Source of the DNA: Maribellus sediminis
GTDB taxonomy: Bacteria; Bacteroidota; Bacteroidia; Bacteroidales; Prolixibacteraceae
Length of the DNA stretch: 64,000 nt
Reading direction: 5' to 3'
NCBI RefSeq assembly: GCF_011799805.1
Contig: NZ_WXUB01000006.1
Coordinates: 232,672 to 296,671 of the forward strand
Positions 33,735 to 43,488 of the stretch are shown here, in pieces; the stretch's first letter is position 1; each line of letters opens with the position of its first letter. Below the pieces are notes generated by a model. That model was not told the DNA's origin. It ran no database searches and worked only from the letters and a program-made list of their open reading frames with translations. A program made the position numbers and the translations under genes.

Positions 33735-35657
33735 TTATTTGACTTCTTCAAAGTCTACGTCGGTTACTTCGCCGTCGTCTTTTGCCTGCCCTTGAGCACC
33801 TGCATCAGGTCCCGGCTGCTGGTTTCCATCCGGTCCCGGCTGGCCACCCTGTGCCTGCGAAGCATTGTACATTTCCTGCGAAGCTGCCTGGAACACTGTG
33901 TTCAGTTCGTTCATTGCGGCATCGATTGCTGCCAAATCTTTGCTGGCGTGTGCTTCTTTCAGTTTTTTCAATGCATCCTCAATTGGTTGCTTTTTGTCGG
34001 CCGGAATCTTGTCGCCGTATTCTTTCAACTGCTTTTCAGTCTGGAAAATCAAACTGTCAGCCTGGTTGATCTTATCGGCAGTTTCTTTGGCTTTTTTGTC
34101 AGCTTCAGCATTAGCTTCGGCTTCAGCTTTCATTTTTTGGATTTCATCATCACTCAAACCTGAAGAAGCTTCAATACGGATCGACTGCGATTTTCCTGTT
34201 GCTTTATCTTTTGCATGTACATGCAGAATACCGTTGGCATCGATATCGAAAGTTACTTCGATTTGTGGAATACCACGTGGTGACGGCGGAATACCGTCGA
34301 GGTGGAAACGACCAATGGTTTTGTTTCCTGATGCGATCGGACGTTCGCCCTGTAGTACGTGAATTTCAACCGAAGGCTGGTTATCAGCAGCAGTTGTAAA
34401 TGTTTCCGATTTTTTGGTCGGAATAGTTGTGTTCGACTCAATCAACTTGGTCATTACACCACCCATGGTTTCAATACCCAGTGAAAGCGGAGTAACATCG
34501 AGCAGCAATACGTCTTTAACCTCACCGGTTAAAACACCACCCTGAATAGCAGCACCAACTGCTACAACCTCATCCGGGTTAACTCCTTTTGAAGGCTCTT
34601 TTCCGAACAGTTCTTTCACTTTTGCCTGGATTGCAGGAATACGGGTTGAACCACCAACCAGGATCACCTCATCAACATCGCTTGCTGACATTCCGGCATT
34701 TTTTAACGCCTTGTTACACGGATCGACAACAGCAGAAATTAATTTATCAGCCAACTGCTCGAATTTCGCGCGTGTCAGTGTTTTTACAAGGTGTTTTGGA
34801 ATTCCGTTAACCGGCATAATGTATGGCAGGTTGATCTCGGTCTGGCTTGAGCTCGACAATTCGATTTTAGCTTTTTCAGCAGCTTCTTTCAAACGTTGCA
34901 GCGCCATTGGATCTTTACGCAGGTTGATGCCTTCTTCACTTTTGAACTCATCAGCCAACCAGTCGATGATCACTTGATCGAAGTCGTCGCCACCAAGGTG
35001 AGTGTCACCGTCGGTCGATTTTACTTCGAAAACACCGTCACCCAGTTCAAGAATTGAAATATCGAAAGTACCGCCACCAAGGTCGAATACTGCGATTTTC
35101 ATGTCTTTGTCCATTTTGTCCAAACCGTAAGCCAACGAAGCAGCTGTTGGTTCGTTAATGATACGACGAACACTTAAACCTGCAATTTCGCCGGCTTCTT
35201 TGGTAGCCTGACGTTGTGAATCGCTGAAGTATGCAGGAACGGTAATTACCGCTTCTGTTACTTCCTGTCCCAGGTAATCTTCAGCTGTTTTCTTCATTTT
35301 TTGAAGTACCATAGCCGAAATTTCCTGTGGCGAATATTTACGGTCGTCGATTTCAACACGTGGAGTATTGTTGTCGCCTTTTACTACTTTATAAGGTACG
35401 CGGTTTACTTCTTTGTTAACCTGATCGAATGTTTCACCCATAAAACGCTTGATCGAGAAGATCGTTTTTGTTGGGTTGGTAATGGCCTGACGTTTTGCAG
35501 GATCACCAATTTTGCGTTCGCCGTTTTCAACAAATGCTACGATAGAAGGTGTTGTACGTTTTCCCTCGCTGTTAGGGATAACTACAGGTTCGTTACCTTC
35601 CATTACAGAAACGCACGAGTTTGTGGTTCCTAAGTCAATTCCGATAATTTTTCCCAT
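33735..35657 (-). CDS. dnaK: Chaperone protein DnaK (Hsp70)
   Basis: 640 aa, normal length. Nucleotide-binding domain: [12 protein letters not shown] at the N-terminus, [13 protein letters not shown] and [12 protein letters not shown]. Substrate-binding domain follows, then the helical lid and a Gly/Gln-rich tail ([19 protein letters not shown]) ending in the conserved EVK. It folds proteins with DnaJ and GrpE, neither of which is adjacent. No CIRCE element precedes it; heat-shock control may come from a sigma factor. Confidence 0.98.
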   Translation of the reverse strand: MGKIIGIDLGTTNSCVSVMEGNEPVVIPNSEGKRTTPSIVAFVENGERKIGDPAKRQAITNPTKTIFSIKRFMGETFDQVNKEVNRVPYKVVKGDNNTPRVEIDDRKYSPQEISAMVLQKMKKTAEDYLGQEVTEAVITVPAYFSDSQRQATKEAGEIAGLSVRRIINEPTAASLAYGLDKMDKDMKIAVFDLGGGTFDISILELGDGVFEVKSTDGDTHLGGDDFDQVIIDWLADEFKSEEGINLRKDPMALQRLKEAAEKAKIELSSSSQTEINLPYIMPVNGIPKHLVKTLTRAKFEQLADKLISAVVDPCNKALKNAGMSASDVDEVILVGGSTRIPAIQAKVKELFGKEPSKGVNPDEVVAVGAAIQGGVLTGEVKDVLLLDVTPLSLGIETMGGVMTKLIESNTTIPTKKSETFTTAADNQPSVEIHVLQGERPIASGNKTIGRFHLDGIPPSPRGIPQIEVTFDIDANGILHVHAKDKATGKSQSIRIEASSGLSDDEIQKMKAEAEANAEADKKAKETADKINQADSLIFQTEKQLKEYGDKIPADKKQPIEDALKKLKEAHASKDLAAIDAAMNELNTVFQAASQEMYNASQAQGGQPGPDGNQQPGPDAGAQGQAKDDGEVTDVDFEEVK

Positions 35658-35854
35658 TGTTATATGTTTTAATTTTTTATTGTTTCTAAAAATTTACGCT
35701 GACAACTAATCAATGACTGTGCCATTGAGAAATGCGGAAAAATGAGCGAAAAACTGACACATAATTACCGGAAGCCGTTAGAGATTCTGTCAAATCCGGT
35801 GACAAAACGACAGAATATGAACCAATTTTGATGATTGAATGACGGTTTATGTTT

Positions 35855-37246
35855 TTAGAAGATGGCGTAGTTAAGACTGGCGCTACTAATAAATCGAAAC
35901 AGCTTGTTATACGATGAATCCTCATTCTGATTCCAGGTGTAATCGGAACGTACCCGTATACCAGCCCTTAGTCTGGGTGAAAAATAATAATTCAAACTTC
36001 CCGAAATACCTGTATTAAAACTATTGGCATCATAGTGATTCGTTTCTTCTTCATCATAGTCAAACCTCGCATAATGCCCATTCACCCCAAACGAGGCATA
36101 TGTACGAGTATTTAAGAACCAGTCGTAACCATAACTAATACTTCCAGAAAAGGTGTTTAAATCCGCGGCCCATTCATAAACATTGGCATCATTAAAATAT
36201 TTACTGCCGTTAGCCTGAACAAACAAATAACGTTGCCATTTCAGTCCGATCGGTTTGTATGAATCAAGTGCCAAAGTGAACTGAAGATTTTCGTTATAAT
36301 CATTATTATCATCTTCGACGGTAATTGTCGAGTGGTCGTAATCTTCGGTTTCGGTCTTTTCTTTAACAAAACGGTAATCCAACTGACCTCCAATTTCCGC
36401 TTGTAATCGCGTTCCGGAATACCTTGATTCGTGACCATACGACCACATATCGTTTAATGAGGTAAAATAGCCAATATCATTATCCGAAACCAGATCCATT
36501 GCATTCAACAACGAATCCAAACTTTCCATTTCATAAATATGCCGTAATCGTGCATCGAAAAATCGTTGATTACGAAGTTCTGCCACCCTGTTGGCGATAA
36601 CGATTAGTTCGTCTTCATGCGGCAGTCGGTTCAACTTATCCTTTTTATACAAATCTTCAACGATGTAAATGGCTCTCATTGCATCACTGGTCTGCTCGAT
36701 TCGTCCAAATCCACCTCCCACACTTAACCCTGGTCGAACATTAAGATAACGAGTCTTATTCTTTTCAATTAAACTATTGTCGTAATCCCAAAAATCCTGA
36801 TTTCGATTCAAAGAGTTGCTGACGTTAAGTTTTGTTGACCATAACAAGAACCACCTGTCGTCATTTTTGGTATAGCTACGCTTCAGAAAACCAGCGTCAA
36901 TTCCAAAATTGTAATAGTCATTTTTAACTCTATCCCTCTCTTCATATTTTTCGCGATCCAAAGTCATCGTCGAAGATATGCTTCCCCAACCATTCGATTG
37001 AATTCTTGAGGTATTCCGGTAATAAGTGTAATCAAATCCCAAATCATTATCCAGTTCAAAATTTGAACGATCCGGTGTTTCATCATAATAATTCTTCCGA
37101 TTGTTGCTATTGTAACTAAAGTTAAAATCTAACTGGTGCCGCTTAATTTCCGGTAACTTATACTTCGAAAGGTCGAAGTTTTCGTACTGTGCAAAAGAAA
37201 AATAACTGATAAACAGAAATGCGATAAAAGGGTAAATTCGTTTCAT
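35855..37246 (-). CDS. Putative outer-membrane beta-barrel protein, copy 1
   Basis: 463 aa with a signal peptide (MKRIYPFIAFLFISYFSFAQ). The body is strand-rich with alternating aromatic residues and ends in a strand of aromatic pattern (SASLNYAIF), typical of outer-membrane barrels. A central segment (GLSVGGGFGRIEQTSDAM, then helical) is shared in layout with the gene at 38512-39879. Function unknown; it may be a porin or surface scaffold. Confidence 0.72.
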   Translation of the reverse strand: MKRIYPFIAFLFISYFSFAQYENFDLSKYKLPEIKRHQLDFNFSYNSNNRKNYYDETPDRSNFELDNDLGFDYTYYRNTSRIQSNGWGSISSTMTLDREKYEERDRVKNDYYNFGIDAGFLKRSYTKNDDRWFLLWSTKLNVSNSLNRNQDFWDYDNSLIEKNKTRYLNVRPGLSVGGGFGRIEQTSDAMRAIYIVEDLYKKDKLNRLPHEDELIVIANRVAELRNQRFFDARLRHIYEMESLDSLLNAMDLVSDNDIGYFTSLNDMWSYGHESRYSGTRLQAEIGGQLDYRFVKEKTETEDYDHSTITVEDDNNDYNENLQFTLALDSYKPIGLKWQRYLFVQANGSKYFNDANVYEWAADLNTFSGSISYGYDWFLNTRTYASFGVNGHYARFDYDEEETNHYDANSFNTGISGSLNYYFSPRLRAGIRVRSDYTWNQNEDSSYNKLFRFISSASLNYAIF

Positions 37247-37405
37247 GGCTTTTGGTTTTTATTAGTAATAAGCCGACTTTTACAACAACCGTACCATTTA
37301 ACAAAATAGAAAATATCCTATCATTTGAACCACTCAAATAAACCTCCCAGCTGTTTTATCAATCAGAATGTTTGCTACTTTTAGAAGACGAAACTTAATC
37401 AACTT

Positions 37406-38515
37406 ATGACGACTAAATCTTTACGAACTGAACCACAAAAAAGACTTCAATCATTAGACGTATTGCGCGGATTCGACATGTTCTGGATAACCGGCGGAGG
37501 TTACCTGACCGTGGTACTTTCAAAACTTACCGGGGCCGAGTGGTTGGCCGGGCAAATGGAACACGCTGAATGGGCAGGATTTCATTTCGAAGACCTTATC
37601 TTTCCACTGTTTATGTTTATTGCCGGTGTGGCCATCCCTTTTGCCATAGGCAGCAAATTAGAGAAAAATGTTCCGGCTAAAAAATTAGTGGGCAAAGCCT
37701 TTAAACGCATGCTGATTCTGATCGTTCTCGGAATTCTGTACAACGGTACATTCAAAAACGGTTTTGCCGACGGACGAATTGCCAGTGTGCTAGGTCAAAT
37801 CGGCATTGGCTACTTTCTTGCTTCGCTTATCACTATTTATTTTCCAGGCTTAAAAAGCCGGATTTTCTGGCTGGCCGGGATACTCACTGGTTTCGGAATT
37901 CTGCAACTGCTTGTTCCGGTGCCCGGTTTTGGTGCCGGAGTTTTAACACCCGAAGGCTGTATAAACGGATATATCGACCGACTGTTTCTTCCGGGCAGAT
38001 TGCATGGCGGCACCTTCGATCCCGAAGGAATTATGTGCAGTTTGTCGGCAACAGGAATAACACTTATGGGAACTTTTGCAGGCAGCATTCTGCGTAAACG
38101 CCAAACTACCGACTGGCAAAAAATCGGTTACATGGCGGCCACAGGAGTTGGATTTATACTATTGGCACTGCTGTTAGCTACCTTTTACCCGATCATAAAA
38201 AAATGCTGGACTTCTACTTTCAACTTGTTTGCCGGAGGAATCGGTTTTCTTTTAATGGCACTTTTCTACCTCATCATCGACCACTGGAAAATACAGGGCT
38301 GGGCCTTTTATTTCAGGGTGATCGGAATGAACTCGATCTTTGTGTATCTGTTTGTACGGATTGTTGATATGCAAAGTGTTACAGAATTCTTTTTTGGCTG
38401 GCTCGCCAAACCCCTTGGCGATGCAGGCAGTTTGTTTTTGATCATCTGCAGTCTGGCACTAATATGGCTGTTGCTTTACTATATGTACAAGAAAAAGATT
38501 TTCCTGCGGGTTTAA
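37406..38515 (+). CDS. DUF5009/HGSNAT-like membrane acyltransferase
   Basis: 369 aa, about ten membrane helices. N-terminus RLQSLDVLRGFDMFWI is the signature of the DUF5009 and heparan-alpha-glucosaminide N-acetyltransferase group. Relatives transfer acetyl groups from acetyl-CoA to amino sugars across the membrane. Target unknown here. It overlaps the convergent barrel gene by four bases at its 3' end and faces away from the other barrel gene. Confidence 0.82.
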   Translation: MTTKSLRTEPQKRLQSLDVLRGFDMFWITGGGYLTVVLSKLTGAEWLAGQMEHAEWAGFHFEDLIFPLFMFIAGVAIPFAIGSKLEKNVPAKKLVGKAFKRMLILIVLGILYNGTFKNGFADGRIASVLGQIGIGYFLASLITIYFPGLKSRIFWLAGILTGFGILQLLVPVPGFGAGVLTPEGCINGYIDRLFLPGRLHGGTFDPEGIMCSLSATGITLMGTFAGSILRKRQTTDWQKIGYMAATGVGFILLALLLATFYPIIKKCWTSTFNLFAGGIGFLLMALFYLIIDHWKIQGWAFYFRVIGMNSIFVYLFVRIVDMQSVTEFFFGWLAKPLGDAGSLFLIICSLALIWLLLYYMYKKKIFLRV

Positions 38516-39879
38516 TACCTGCTTCGGTAAACCGCCACCGAAAATTTCGGGCCTGGTACAACAAATTGTTCGTTATCGGCAAAGCGCCAGGCAAAATCCA
38601 GTCGCACCCTGGCCTTTGAGTTTAATTGCGTGAAATAGCCAAAATAAGGAATGAAATTATGGCTCAATGAACCAATTTCTTCAAAGCTGTTAAGCTCCAA
38701 TCCCGGAAGGTACTTTAACCCAAAGTCGAACCTGCTTCGTAAATCGGAATAATAACTCCAGCCGAGATCGAATTCTCCCAACACCCAGTCGCGGTGCGAA
38801 AGACTCATGCCAAGCGATAAATCATCGTCTTCAGTTTCTGAATCTGAAGTCGAATCATCCGGCTTTTTATAGCGGCTGTAGGTAATACTTGCGCTTATGT
38901 TCCGGTTCCATTTTACGCTTTGGTATTTGTGCCAGTCGAATTGCATAAAACCACCGTACACAAAATCAGGTTCCTGGTTGTAATAATTAAAGAATGGCCC
39001 AAGTTCAAAACGCTTGCCTTCGTAACGTGGATCGAACTCGCCATATTGCCAGTCTTCAGCCATTAACTCAGGCGATTCGAGCAGGAAGGTTTTACTCACA
39101 AAACCTGCAATCGACTCCATTTCTTTTTCGGGCAAATGAATGATGTCAAGTTCGCGATCGTGTTTTAAGGTGGCTATTACCTGCGCGAACTGTGCAATCT
39201 CGGAATCCGAAAAAATCCGACCCGGATAATATTTTTCCAATAAATAATGGGCAGTCATCAGGTGGTTCATCGGACTTAAACGACCGTATCCCCAGCCTGC
39301 CTTTGCATTAAAACCAAAACGAAATTTACTTTTCAAATCTCCTTCATCAATTGGCGTTTCAACACCCAGCGAATCGACTGAAGTGCCATCAAGGTTCCGC
39401 TGATACAGATCGTAACGGCCCCAGCCATCGATTTTAACAAGCGTATAGCTTTTGGGATCGTAATAGTAACGGTTCAAATATGAAGCGCTTAATGCAGTGC
39501 GTATTCCATAAAAGTTTTCATCGGCATTGTTATTGGCAATTCCCGTACTATCGATCCAGTTACCAAAGCCACCAAAAGGACCAACATCAAAAGAGAACAG
39601 TAATTCCTCCTGCATGTAATCCTGGAGATTCCAAAGTTTGTTGCTCCAGTTAAAAGCTCCGGTTAACGATGTTTTTTCTTCGAAATAACGACTGGCATCG
39701 GTACGCAATTCTTCGCGTTCTCTACCAAGATCGAACAACAAACCTTTTGTTATTTCATTTTTTCTGAACGATACAACTTCGTTATTAATTTTAGGTGCCT
39801 GGGCAAAACTGACAATAGTTAAAAAAAACAGGATTTGACTTAGAAATATTATCCTGATTCTATGGCTCCGATTTCTCAT
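38512..39879 (-). CDS. Putative outer-membrane beta-barrel protein, copy 2
   Basis: 455 aa with an uncleaved-looking long signal (RIIFLSQILFFLTIVSFAQ). Same layout as the protein at 35855-37246: strand-rich N-terminus, a central GAKAGWGYGRLSPMNHLM motif with a following helical insert (about 200-260), then aromatic strands to the terminus. The two are probable paralogues. Position around the DUF5009 gene suggests that the three may work together in the envelope. Confidence 0.7.
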   Translation of the reverse strand: MRNRSHRIRIIFLSQILFFLTIVSFAQAPKINNEVVSFRKNEITKGLLFDLGREREELRTDASRYFEEKTSLTGAFNWSNKLWNLQDYMQEELLFSFDVGPFGGFGNWIDSTGIANNNADENFYGIRTALSASYLNRYYYDPKSYTLVKIDGWGRYDLYQRNLDGTSVDSLGVETPIDEGDLKSKFRFGFNAKAGWGYGRLSPMNHLMTAHYLLEKYYPGRIFSDSEIAQFAQVIATLKHDRELDIIHLPEKEMESIAGFVSKTFLLESPELMAEDWQYGEFDPRYEGKRFELGPFFNYYNQEPDFVYGGFMQFDWHKYQSVKWNRNISASITYSRYKKPDDSTSDSETEDDDLSLGMSLSHRDWVLGEFDLGWSYYSDLRSRFDFGLKYLPGLELNSFEEIGSLSHNFIPYFGYFTQLNSKARVRLDFAWRFADNEQFVVPGPKFSVAVYRSRY

Positions 39880-39991
39880 TTTCTGTGCGACTTAATAAAC
39901 CGCAAAGAAAGTAAACCTGATGAAATATATTGCGTTGCAGCGGTTAATATTCGTTAACGGATGTATCCGGCTCAGCTAAAAGACTTATGTT

Positions 39992-40023
39992 TTTGGGCAT
40001 CACAAAAGCTTTATCTAATTTTG
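39992..40023 (+). promoter_or_regulatory. Promoter for panB
   Basis: TTTG (39992-39995), 20 bases, TAATTTTG (40016-40023). A start near 40030 gives a leader of about 18 bases and rules out the longer reading frame that opens at 39961. Confidence 0.7.
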
Positions 40024-40047
40024 CTGTATCATTTAGAACGAAAAAAT

Positions 40048-40863
40048 ATGTCAGTTCATAACGAAGTACGTAAAGTAACCACGCACCGTTTATCGGAAAT
40101 GAAACTGCGCGGCGAAAAAATTGCCATGCTCACCGCATACGATTACAGCATGGCGCAGTTAGTAGATGAAGCAGGAATTGATGTGATATTGGTTGGCGAT
40201 TCGGCATCGAATGTTATGGCCGGCCACACCACGACACTGCCAATTACGCTGAATGAAATGATCTACCACGGAGCCTCGGTGGTTCGGGCAGTAAACCGTG
40301 CCCTGGTAGTGGTCGATCTTCCTTTCGGAACTTACCAGGGGAACTCAAGAGAAGCATTAAGTTCAGCTATCCGGATAATGAAAGAAACGGCTGCCGACGC
40401 GGTGAAGCTGGAAGGAGGTGAAGAAGTCCTGGAATCGGTAAAACGCATCCTTTCAGCAGGGATCCCAATTATGGGTCACCTTGGCCTGATGCCGCAATCG
40501 ATACATAAATTTGGTACGTACTCGGTAAGAGCAAAAGAAGACGCCGAAGCAGAAAAACTGATCAGTGATGCCAGGTTGCTGGAAGAAGCCGGATGTTTCG
40601 CTCTCGTTCTGGAGAAAATTCCTGCCGAGCTTGGCAAACGCGTTGCCGACGAAGTAAAAATTCCGGTAATTGGTATTGGGGCCGGTGGTGGTGTCGACGG
40701 ACAGGTACTTGTAATTCACGACATGCTCGGAATCACCCAACAGTTTTCACCACGATTTTTACGTCGCTACCACAACCTGGCAGCTGAGATAAAAGGTTCG
40801 GTAGGCAATTACATAAACGATGTAAAAGCACAGGATTTTCCGAACGAAAAAGAGCAGTATTAA
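40048..40863 (+). CDS. panB: 3-methyl-2-oxobutanoate hydroxymethyltransferase
   Basis: 271 aa from ATG 40048 ([15 protein letters not shown]). PanB makes ketopantoate from 2-oxoisovalerate and methylene-THF, the first pantothenate step. Visible: [35 protein letters not shown] with the Mg ligand Asp, LEGGEEV and [19 protein letters not shown]. The usual length is about 265-275. A matched promoter precedes it and its stop is one base before the heptad filler. Confidence 0.95.
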   Translation: MSVHNEVRKVTTHRLSEMKLRGEKIAMLTAYDYSMAQLVDEAGIDVILVGDSASNVMAGHTTTLPITLNEMIYHGASVVRAVNRALVVVDLPFGTYQGNSREALSSAIRIMKETAADAVKLEGGEEVLESVKRILSAGIPIMGHLGLMPQSIHKFGTYSVRAKEDAEAEKLISDARLLEEAGCFALVLEKIPAELGKRVADEVKIPVIGIGAGGGVDGQVLVIHDMLGITQQFSPRFLRRYHNLAAEIKGSVGNYINDVKAQDFPNEKEQY

Positions 40864-40864
40864 A

Positions 40865-40969
40865 ATTCAAGGCAAAAGGTAAAGGTTGAAAGGCAAAAGT
40901 ACGAAGATTAATGTTTGAATTAAATGTTCTTACTTGCGGCTTGCGGCTAACAACTTGCAGCTATTTGAG
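40865..40969. repeat. Heptad-periodic filler B (fifteen 7-base units)
   Basis: From one base after the panB stop to the base before the ATG at 40970 the sequence reads in a single 7-base phase: ATTCAAG, GCAAAAG, GTAAAGG, TTGAAAG, GCAAAAG, TACGAAG and so on, then TGCGGCT, TGCGGCT, AACAACT, TGCAGCT, ATTTGAG. Units are degenerate but the phase never slips. Confidence 0.7.
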
Positions 40970-41677
40970 ATGAAAGTTATATACGAAGACAACCATATTA
41001 TTGCCATAAACAAGGCGTGCGGTGAAGTCGTTCAAAGCGATAAAACCGGCGATGAAACTGTTATGGACATGGTTAAACATTACCTGAAGGAGAAATACAA
41101 CAAACCGGGTAATGTTTACCTTGGTCTTCCCCACCGGCTCGACCGCCCCACAAGTGGGATTCTTATCCTGGCCAAAACCAGCAAGGTATTGCCGCGGCTT
41201 AACAAGCTGTTTCAAACCAAGGGTGAAGTGCATAAAACTTACTGGGCAGTGGTTGATCACCGTCCACCGAAATACTCCGACACCCTGAATCACTACCTGA
41301 AGAAAAACGAAGAACGCAACCGCAGCTACGCTTATACCGAGCCTGTAGAAGATGGAAAATTTGCCAGTCTTACCTATCGTCATGTGGCCAGCATCGATCG
41401 CTATCACCTGCTTGAGATTGAATTGCATACCGGCCGTCATCACCAGATAAGGGTGCAACTGCGCCAAATAAAATTGCATATTAAAGGTGATCTGAAATAT
41501 GGGTTCCCGCGTTCAAATAAGGATAAAGGCATTCATCTTCACGCGAGAAAAATTGAACTGATGCATCCAGTGAAAAAAGAACTGCTTACCATTGTTGCCG
41601 ATCCACCCAAAGATCCTGTTTGGGATGAATTCATGAAACTGTTCCATACCGGTAAATTCAGCCCGGTGGAGGTTTAA
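40970..41677 (+). CDS. RNA pseudouridine synthase, RluD family
   Basis: 235 aa from ATG 40970. Catalytic motif GLPHRLDRPTSGILIL (Asp in HRLDR) makes pseudouridine in rRNA or tRNA; GRHHQIRVQLRQIK and IHLHARKIEL are the other conserved motifs. No S4 domain, so a RluA/YlyB-like short enzyme. Target position is unknown. Its start abuts the heptad filler and its stop is followed by another. Confidence 0.9.
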   Translation: MKVIYEDNHIIAINKACGEVVQSDKTGDETVMDMVKHYLKEKYNKPGNVYLGLPHRLDRPTSGILILAKTSKVLPRLNKLFQTKGEVHKTYWAVVDHRPPKYSDTLNHYLKKNEERNRSYAYTEPVEDGKFASLTYRHVASIDRYHLLEIELHTGRHHQIRVQLRQIKLHIKGDLKYGFPRSNKDKGIHLHARKIELMHPVKKELLTIVADPPKDPVWDEFMKLFHTGKFSPVEV

Positions 41678-41764
41678 TTATGAGCTTTGAGCTTTAGGAA
41701 ACATCTTCCACAGCACCTTTCAAAATCAACTTTGAACTTTGAACCCTGAATTTTGAACGCTGAA
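41678..41764. repeat. Heptad-periodic filler C between rluD-like and cdd genes
   Basis: Fills the whole gap between two convergent stop codons. Units CTTTGAG near the left, then CAACTTT, GAACTTT, GAACCCT, GAATTTT, GAACGCT, GAACTAC at the right, all in one 7-base phase; the middle is degraded. Confidence 0.65.
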
Positions 41765-42247
41765 CTACCGCAGTGCTTTGGGTTTAAATGCCAGTGGCAG
41801 CAAACTTTCTGCTCCATCAAGAATGTGAATACTGTCACTTCCGTCAAGGATTATTCGAATTGGTTTTTGAAAACGAACTTCGGTTTCCACCATCACCTGG
41901 CGGCATGATCCACAAGGCTGAGCCGGTTCTTTTAACAGACCGTTATGATTTTTTGCACTAACCGCAATGGCGACAACCGAAACTTTTGGGAATTTGGCAT
42001 GTGCATAAAACAGTGCCACACGTTCAGCACAAAGACCATCGGTAAAATCGGCATTTTCCTGATTATTTCCTTCAACTATTTCGCCATTCTCCAAAAGCAG
42101 GGCCGCTCCAACATGAAAGTGTGAATAAGGTGCATATGCATTATTTGAAGCAACGCGTGCTGCTTCTACCAGCTTTTTATCTGTTGCTGATAGCTCTTCA
42201 AGCTTATCGAATTCCTGAAAGGCTATTATTATTTCGCGGGTACGCAT
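41765..42247 (-). CDS. cdd: Cytidine deaminase
   Basis: 160 aa from ATG 42247; a TACATTTG box (42263-42270) supports this start over the long frame beginning at 42385. Zinc site: Cys73 and catalytic Glu75 in GLCAERVAL, with Cys112 and Cys115 in PCGSCRQ. Substrate loop NAYAPYSHFHVGAAL. The enzyme deaminates cytidine and deoxycytidine for pyrimidine salvage. Confidence 0.93.
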   Translation of the reverse strand: MRTREIIIAFQEFDKLEELSATDKKLVEAARVASNNAYAPYSHFHVGAALLLENGEIVEGNNQENADFTDGLCAERVALFYAHAKFPKVSVVAIAVSAKNHNGLLKEPAQPCGSCRQVMVETEVRFQKPIRIILDGSDSIHILDGAESLLPLAFKPKALR

Positions 42248-42262
42248 TTGTTCCGTTTTGTT

Positions 42263-42270
42263 CAAATGTA
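42263..42270 (-). promoter_or_regulatory. -7 box for cdd
   Basis: TACATTTG on the minus strand, 16 bases before the cdd ATG. No matching TTTG is seen at -33. Confidence 0.5.
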
Positions 42271-42417
42271 CAATTTTAAAGGGAAAATGCGTTTCACAGC
42301 ACATATATTCAAATAATATGGGCTTACTCACGTTGTTTTGTTTATAAAAAAAGAATCTGGACGTATTCAAAAACAGGTGAAGCATCTATTTTTGAGATCG
42401 TATTGAAGCAGTTAAAC

Positions 42418-43347
42418 ATGAGACTACTAATTATAACGACTTTCCTTTTATTTCTAAGCACAATTAGCAAGGCACAAATTTCCAGGCAGGAGTACATCAA
42501 ACGCTACCAGTTGCTGGCTATCGATGAAATGAACCGCAGCGGGATTCCGGCAAGTATTACCATGGCGCAGGGGTGTCTGGAATCGGGAAACGGGAACAGT
42601 GAATTGTCGCGAAAATCGAATAATCACTTTGGAATAAAATGTAAAAAAGGCTGGAAAGGCAAAAAAGTATATTACGACGACGATCACAAAAATGAATGTT
42701 TCCGGAGTTATACTTCGGTTGAAGAATCGTACATCGACCACACCAACTTCCTGATGGACAATCCGCGTTATGCCGAGTTGTTCAAACTCGAGCATACGGA
42801 TTACAAAGGCTGGGCAAAAGGCTTAAAAAAGGCGGGATATGCCACAGCTCACGACTACGATAAACGATTGATAAAAATAATTGAAGAGAACAAACTTCAC
42901 CGCCTCGACCTGCGAATGACCGTTAATGAAATGAGTTCGTTCGAGCAAAAAAGCATGGGGCGAAATGTTTCTTCCTCGTTAACTATTAATCCGTACAAAT
43001 CGCACGAGGTAGTTAAAATGAACCGCATAAAAGCCGTTGTGGCGAAAAAAGGCGACACCTTCGAAATGATTGCGCAGGAACTGGGACTTAATGACTGGGA
43101 ACTTTATAACTACAACGACCGTGGTCCGGGGTACAAACCCGTGGCAAACGAGGTAATTTACATTCAACCAAAAAAGAATAAATCGAAAGCGCGGGCAACT
43201 CACCGGGTTCAGGAGGGCGAATCGATGCATTTTATATCGCAGATGTACGGGATTAAACTGAGTTCGCTTTATCGAAAAAATAACATGGATCCAGGGCAGC
43301 AACCGGTTCCCGGGCAAATAATTAGCCTTCAAAAAAAGAAAAGATAG
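42418..43347 (+). CDS. Glucosaminidase with two LysM domains
   Basis: 309 aa from ATG 42418 with a signal peptide (MRLLIITTFLLFLSTISKAQ). Residues about 30-170 are a glucosaminidase (GH73-like) domain with catalytic Glu in GCLESGNGNSE; two LysM modules follow (VVAKKGDTFEMIAQELG and HRVQEGESMHFISQMYG) that bind peptidoglycan. It should cut the glycan strand of the cell wall during growth or division. A TATTTTTG box (42387-42394) precedes it. Confidence 0.92.
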   Translation: MRLLIITTFLLFLSTISKAQISRQEYIKRYQLLAIDEMNRSGIPASITMAQGCLESGNGNSELSRKSNNHFGIKCKKGWKGKKVYYDDDHKNECFRSYTSVEESYIDHTNFLMDNPRYAELFKLEHTDYKGWAKGLKKAGYATAHDYDKRLIKIIEENKLHRLDLRMTVNEMSSFEQKSMGRNVSSSLTINPYKSHEVVKMNRIKAVVAKKGDTFEMIAQELGLNDWELYNYNDRGPGYKPVANEVIYIQPKKNKSKARATHRVQEGESMHFISQMYGIKLSSLYRKNNMDPGQQPVPGQIISLQKKKR

Positions 43348-43452
43348 CAGTTCTTATTTTATTCCTCCCTAAACAATTGGTTTGTAAACCAATTTAATTG
43401 GTGGCGTCCACTTGTTTTCTCCGGTTTTAACTCAGTTTACGGCTGCATTTTA

Positions 43453-43460
43453 TATATTTG
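43453..43460 (+). promoter_or_regulatory. -7 box for tyrS
   Basis: TATATTTG 28 bases before the tyrS ATG. The -33 element is weak (GTTTAC). Confidence 0.45.
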
Positions 43461-43488
43461 CGCAAATTTTAACAAACGATTTTTTCCG

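Noticed and set aside
35658..35854. CIRCE heat-shock operator upstream of dnaK
   Set aside because: No TTAGCACTC...GAGTGCTAA pattern is present.
39961..40047. Extended N-terminus of PanB
   Set aside because: The panB promoter (39992-40023) falls inside it and the extra residues do not match the family.
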